The notes below the pieces were generated by a model. That model ran no database searches. It worked only from the letters and a program-made list of their open reading frames with translations, and had not been told where the DNA came from. A program made the translations under genes and the position numbers. Of a DNA stretch of 64,000 nt, positions 63,085 through 64,000 are shown in pieces (the first letter of the stretch is position 1; every line of letters starts with the position of its first letter). The DNA comes from Janthinobacterium sp. FW305-129 (GTDB lineage Bacteria; Pseudomonadota; Gammaproteobacteria; Burkholderiales; Burkholderiaceae_D): contig NZ_JACYMM010000003.1 of assembly GCF_020858115.1 (NCBI RefSeq), positions 516,016 through 580,015 of the forward strand, read 5' to 3'.

Positions 63085-63657
63085 ATGAAAGCCTCTATGT
63101 TCTTCAAGAAGAATCTCCTCAAATCCATCGCCGCCGTTGCCGCGCTGATGGCAGCCAATGCCGGCTTTGCCGCCGACGACAAACTGATCGACTCCGTCTA
63201 CGGCGAATATGCCAAGGGCGTGAAGGTACAAATGGTACGCGCCGGCGTCACCTCGAACTGGGACAAGGCCTGGTTTGTATCGAATGGCACGCAGCTGAGC
63301 GGTTACTGGGATGCCAGCATCGGCGGCTGGGATGGCAAGAGCTATCGCAATGTCCCTGGTCAGCATCAAAAACTGTGGGACCTGGGCTTTACTCCCGTCT
63401 TCCGCTTTGAAAACACGAACAAGCTGGGCTTCTATGCAGAAGGCGGCATTGGCGTACACATGCTGTCCAAGCTGTACGATAACGACGATAACCGCCTGTC
63501 GACCCACTTCCAGTTCGGCGACCATATCGGCGTCGGCTATATCTTCAATAACAAATGGGAAGTTGCTGCGAAGATCCAGCATTTCTCGAATGGCGGCTAC
63601 AAGAAACCAAATAGCGGCGTCAATTACATGAACGTCAAAGTCGCTTATCACTTTTAA
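63085..63657 (+). CDS. pagL: PagL-type lipid A 3-O-deacylase (outer membrane beta barrel)
   Basis: The 190-residue protein has a signal peptide (FFKKNLLKSIAAVAALMAANAGFAA) and an eight-stranded barrel pattern ending in Phe (VKVAYHF). The conserved active-site segment is IQHFSNGGYKKPNSGVN, with catalytic His166 and Ser168. The third triad position, Glu in Pseudomonas PagL, is Asn180 here. PagL removes the 3-linked acyl chain from lipid A in the outer membrane. ATG 63085 has no ribosome-binding site; ATG 63097 is an alternative and leaves the signal peptide intact. A strong terminator follows. Confidence 0.88.
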   Translation: MKASMFFKKNLLKSIAAVAALMAANAGFAADDKLIDSVYGEYAKGVKVQMVRAGVTSNWDKAWFVSNGTQLSGYWDASIGGWDGKSYRNVPGQHQKLWDLGFTPVFRFENTNKLGFYAEGGIGVHMLSKLYDNDDNRLSTHFQFGDHIGVGYIFNNKWEVAAKIQHFSNGGYKKPNSGVNYMNVKVAYHF

Positions 63658-63674
63658 TGGGTTTGATAAATGAT

Positions 63675-63703
63675 AAAGGCAGCGCATAGCGCTGCCTTTT
63701 TTT
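63675..63703 (+). terminator. Rho-independent terminator of pagL
   Basis: AAAGGCAGCGC (63675-63685) pairs perfectly with GCGCTGCCTTT (63689-63699) around ATA, followed by TTTT. It begins 18 nt after the pagL stop. Confidence 0.93.
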
Positions 63704-63736
63704 CGTCTGTTGCATGCACAGCCGACGAATGGACAG

Positions 63737-63860
63737 CCGGGGTCAGTCACTTCGTGATCGGGATGTGCCCCACTGGAGCGCATCCCCCCGCCTCGCACGC
63801 TGGCGATGACCTTGGCGTTGGCGGTGTTGAGGGTCTGACCCCAGCCTTCGTTTGGGGTCA
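63737..63860. repeat. GGGGTCAG-type inverted repeat element beside the rRNA operon
   Basis: GGGGTCAG (63739-63746) and CTGACCCC (63835-63842) form an 8-bp inverted repeat about 90 bp apart, and TGACCCCA (63836-63843) also forms a hairpin with TGGGGTCA (63853-63860). GGGGTCAGACCCC-like motifs are common intergenic repeats in this bacterial group. No credible gene is present in the 63704-63883 interval. Confidence 0.5.
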
Positions 63861-63880
63861 CCATCACAAACCGCCAGACG

Positions 63881-63913
63881 AAAAAAAACCCGACCATTGC
63901 TGATCGGGTTTTT
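63881..63913 (-). terminator. Terminator of the rRNA operon (likely bidirectional)
   Basis: AAAAACCCGA (63884-63893) pairs with TCGGGTTTTT (63904-63913) around CCATTGCTGA. On the minus strand a long T-run follows. It lies about 19 nt beyond the 3' end of the 5S rRNA. Confidence 0.9.
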
Positions 63914-63931
63914 CTCTACTGCGAATAACAA

Positions 63932-64000
63932 GCCTGACGATAACCTACTTTCACACTGGTTGCAGCACTATCATCGGCGCAAAGTTGTTTCACGGTCCTG
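63932..64000 (-). rRNA. rrf: 5S rRNA, 3' portion (continues beyond the window)
   Basis: Read on the minus strand, the last 69 bases match the conserved 3' half of betaproteobacterial 5S rRNA: CAGGACCGTGAAAC, ACTTTGCGCCGATGATAGTG, GTGTGAAAGTAGG and the 3' end GTCAGGC at 63938-63932, which would pair with a 5' GCCTGAC outside the window. The 5' half lies past the right edge, and an rRNA operon is expected there. Confidence 0.95.

Noticed and set aside
63067..63897. Minus-strand open frame over pagL and the repeat
   Set aside because: It is antisense to a gene with a signal peptide and the PagL active-site motif, and it crosses a strong terminator.

Overview
The window is high-GC, gene-dense chromosomal DNA from a betaproteobacterium. 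Protein content points to Oxalobacteraceae (a Janthinobacterium/Massilia/Duganella-like organism): Pseudomonas-like arginine succinyltransferase genes, a 180-kDa class NAD-glutamate dehydrogenase, the queA-tgt-yajC-secD-secF block, two long-chain acyl-CoA ligases with a phaR-like operator candidate, a PagL lipid A deacylase, and a GGGGTCAG-type repeat. This assignment is inference from gene content; no 16S is present. The right edge enters an rRNA operon on the minus strand (3' part of 5S rRNA plus its terminator).

Layout. 1-13.9 kb: the 3' end of an M14-like peptidase gene, a FUSC-type membrane protein, an S9 prolyl-oligopeptidase-family peptidase, two APC amino acid permeases, a RidA-family enzyme, an ABC-F ATPase, an Old Yellow Enzyme, a glycine-zipper protein, and DUF1993 and DUF2167 proteins. 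A 120-bp structured inverted-repeat element sits upstream of one permease.

14.0-27.3 kb: the clearest functional unit. On the minus strand the order is argR-like regulator, astC/argM, aruF, aruG, astD, astB, gdhB, astE. This encodes the whole route arginine -> N2-succinylarginine -> succinylornithine -> succinylglutamate semialdehyde -> succinylglutamate -> glutamate -> 2-oxoglutarate, with the NAD-glutamate dehydrogenase placed inside the cluster and translationally coupled to astE. Tandem TGTCGC-N8-AA-like half-sites lie just upstream of the astC promoter, as expected for an AraC-family ArgR.

27.3-31.8 kb: small regulatory genes (MarR, HDOD, WYL/YafY), a GST and several small unknowns. Two of these genes have a TATAAT box placed so that the transcript would be leaderless or nearly so. 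31.8-39.9 kb: secF, secD, yajC, tgt, queA (minus) and recG (plus). 39.9-44.1 kb: an MFS transporter with an overlapping 41-codon membrane peptide gene, a Gfo/Idh/MocA oxidoreductase, DUF3025 and pyrC. 44.2-47.5 kb: gltIJKL, a glutamate/aspartate ABC importer. 47.7-53.9 kb: an ATM1-type ABC exporter, YciA-like thioesterase, Tat-exported PhoD-like phosphatase, LytTR regulator and acyltransferase 3. 53.9-57.3 kb: tandem fadD paralogues. 57.5-63.7 kb: a lipoprotein aminopeptidase, a molybdopterin oxidoreductase, an M20 amidohydrolase, a 3-hydroxyisobutyrate dehydrogenase-like enzyme and PagL.

The recurring theme is amino-acid nitrogen and carbon use (peptidases, permeases, arginine catabolism, glutamate import) embedded in housekeeping genes. 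I see no prophage, insertion sequence, CRISPR array, tRNA or defence island.
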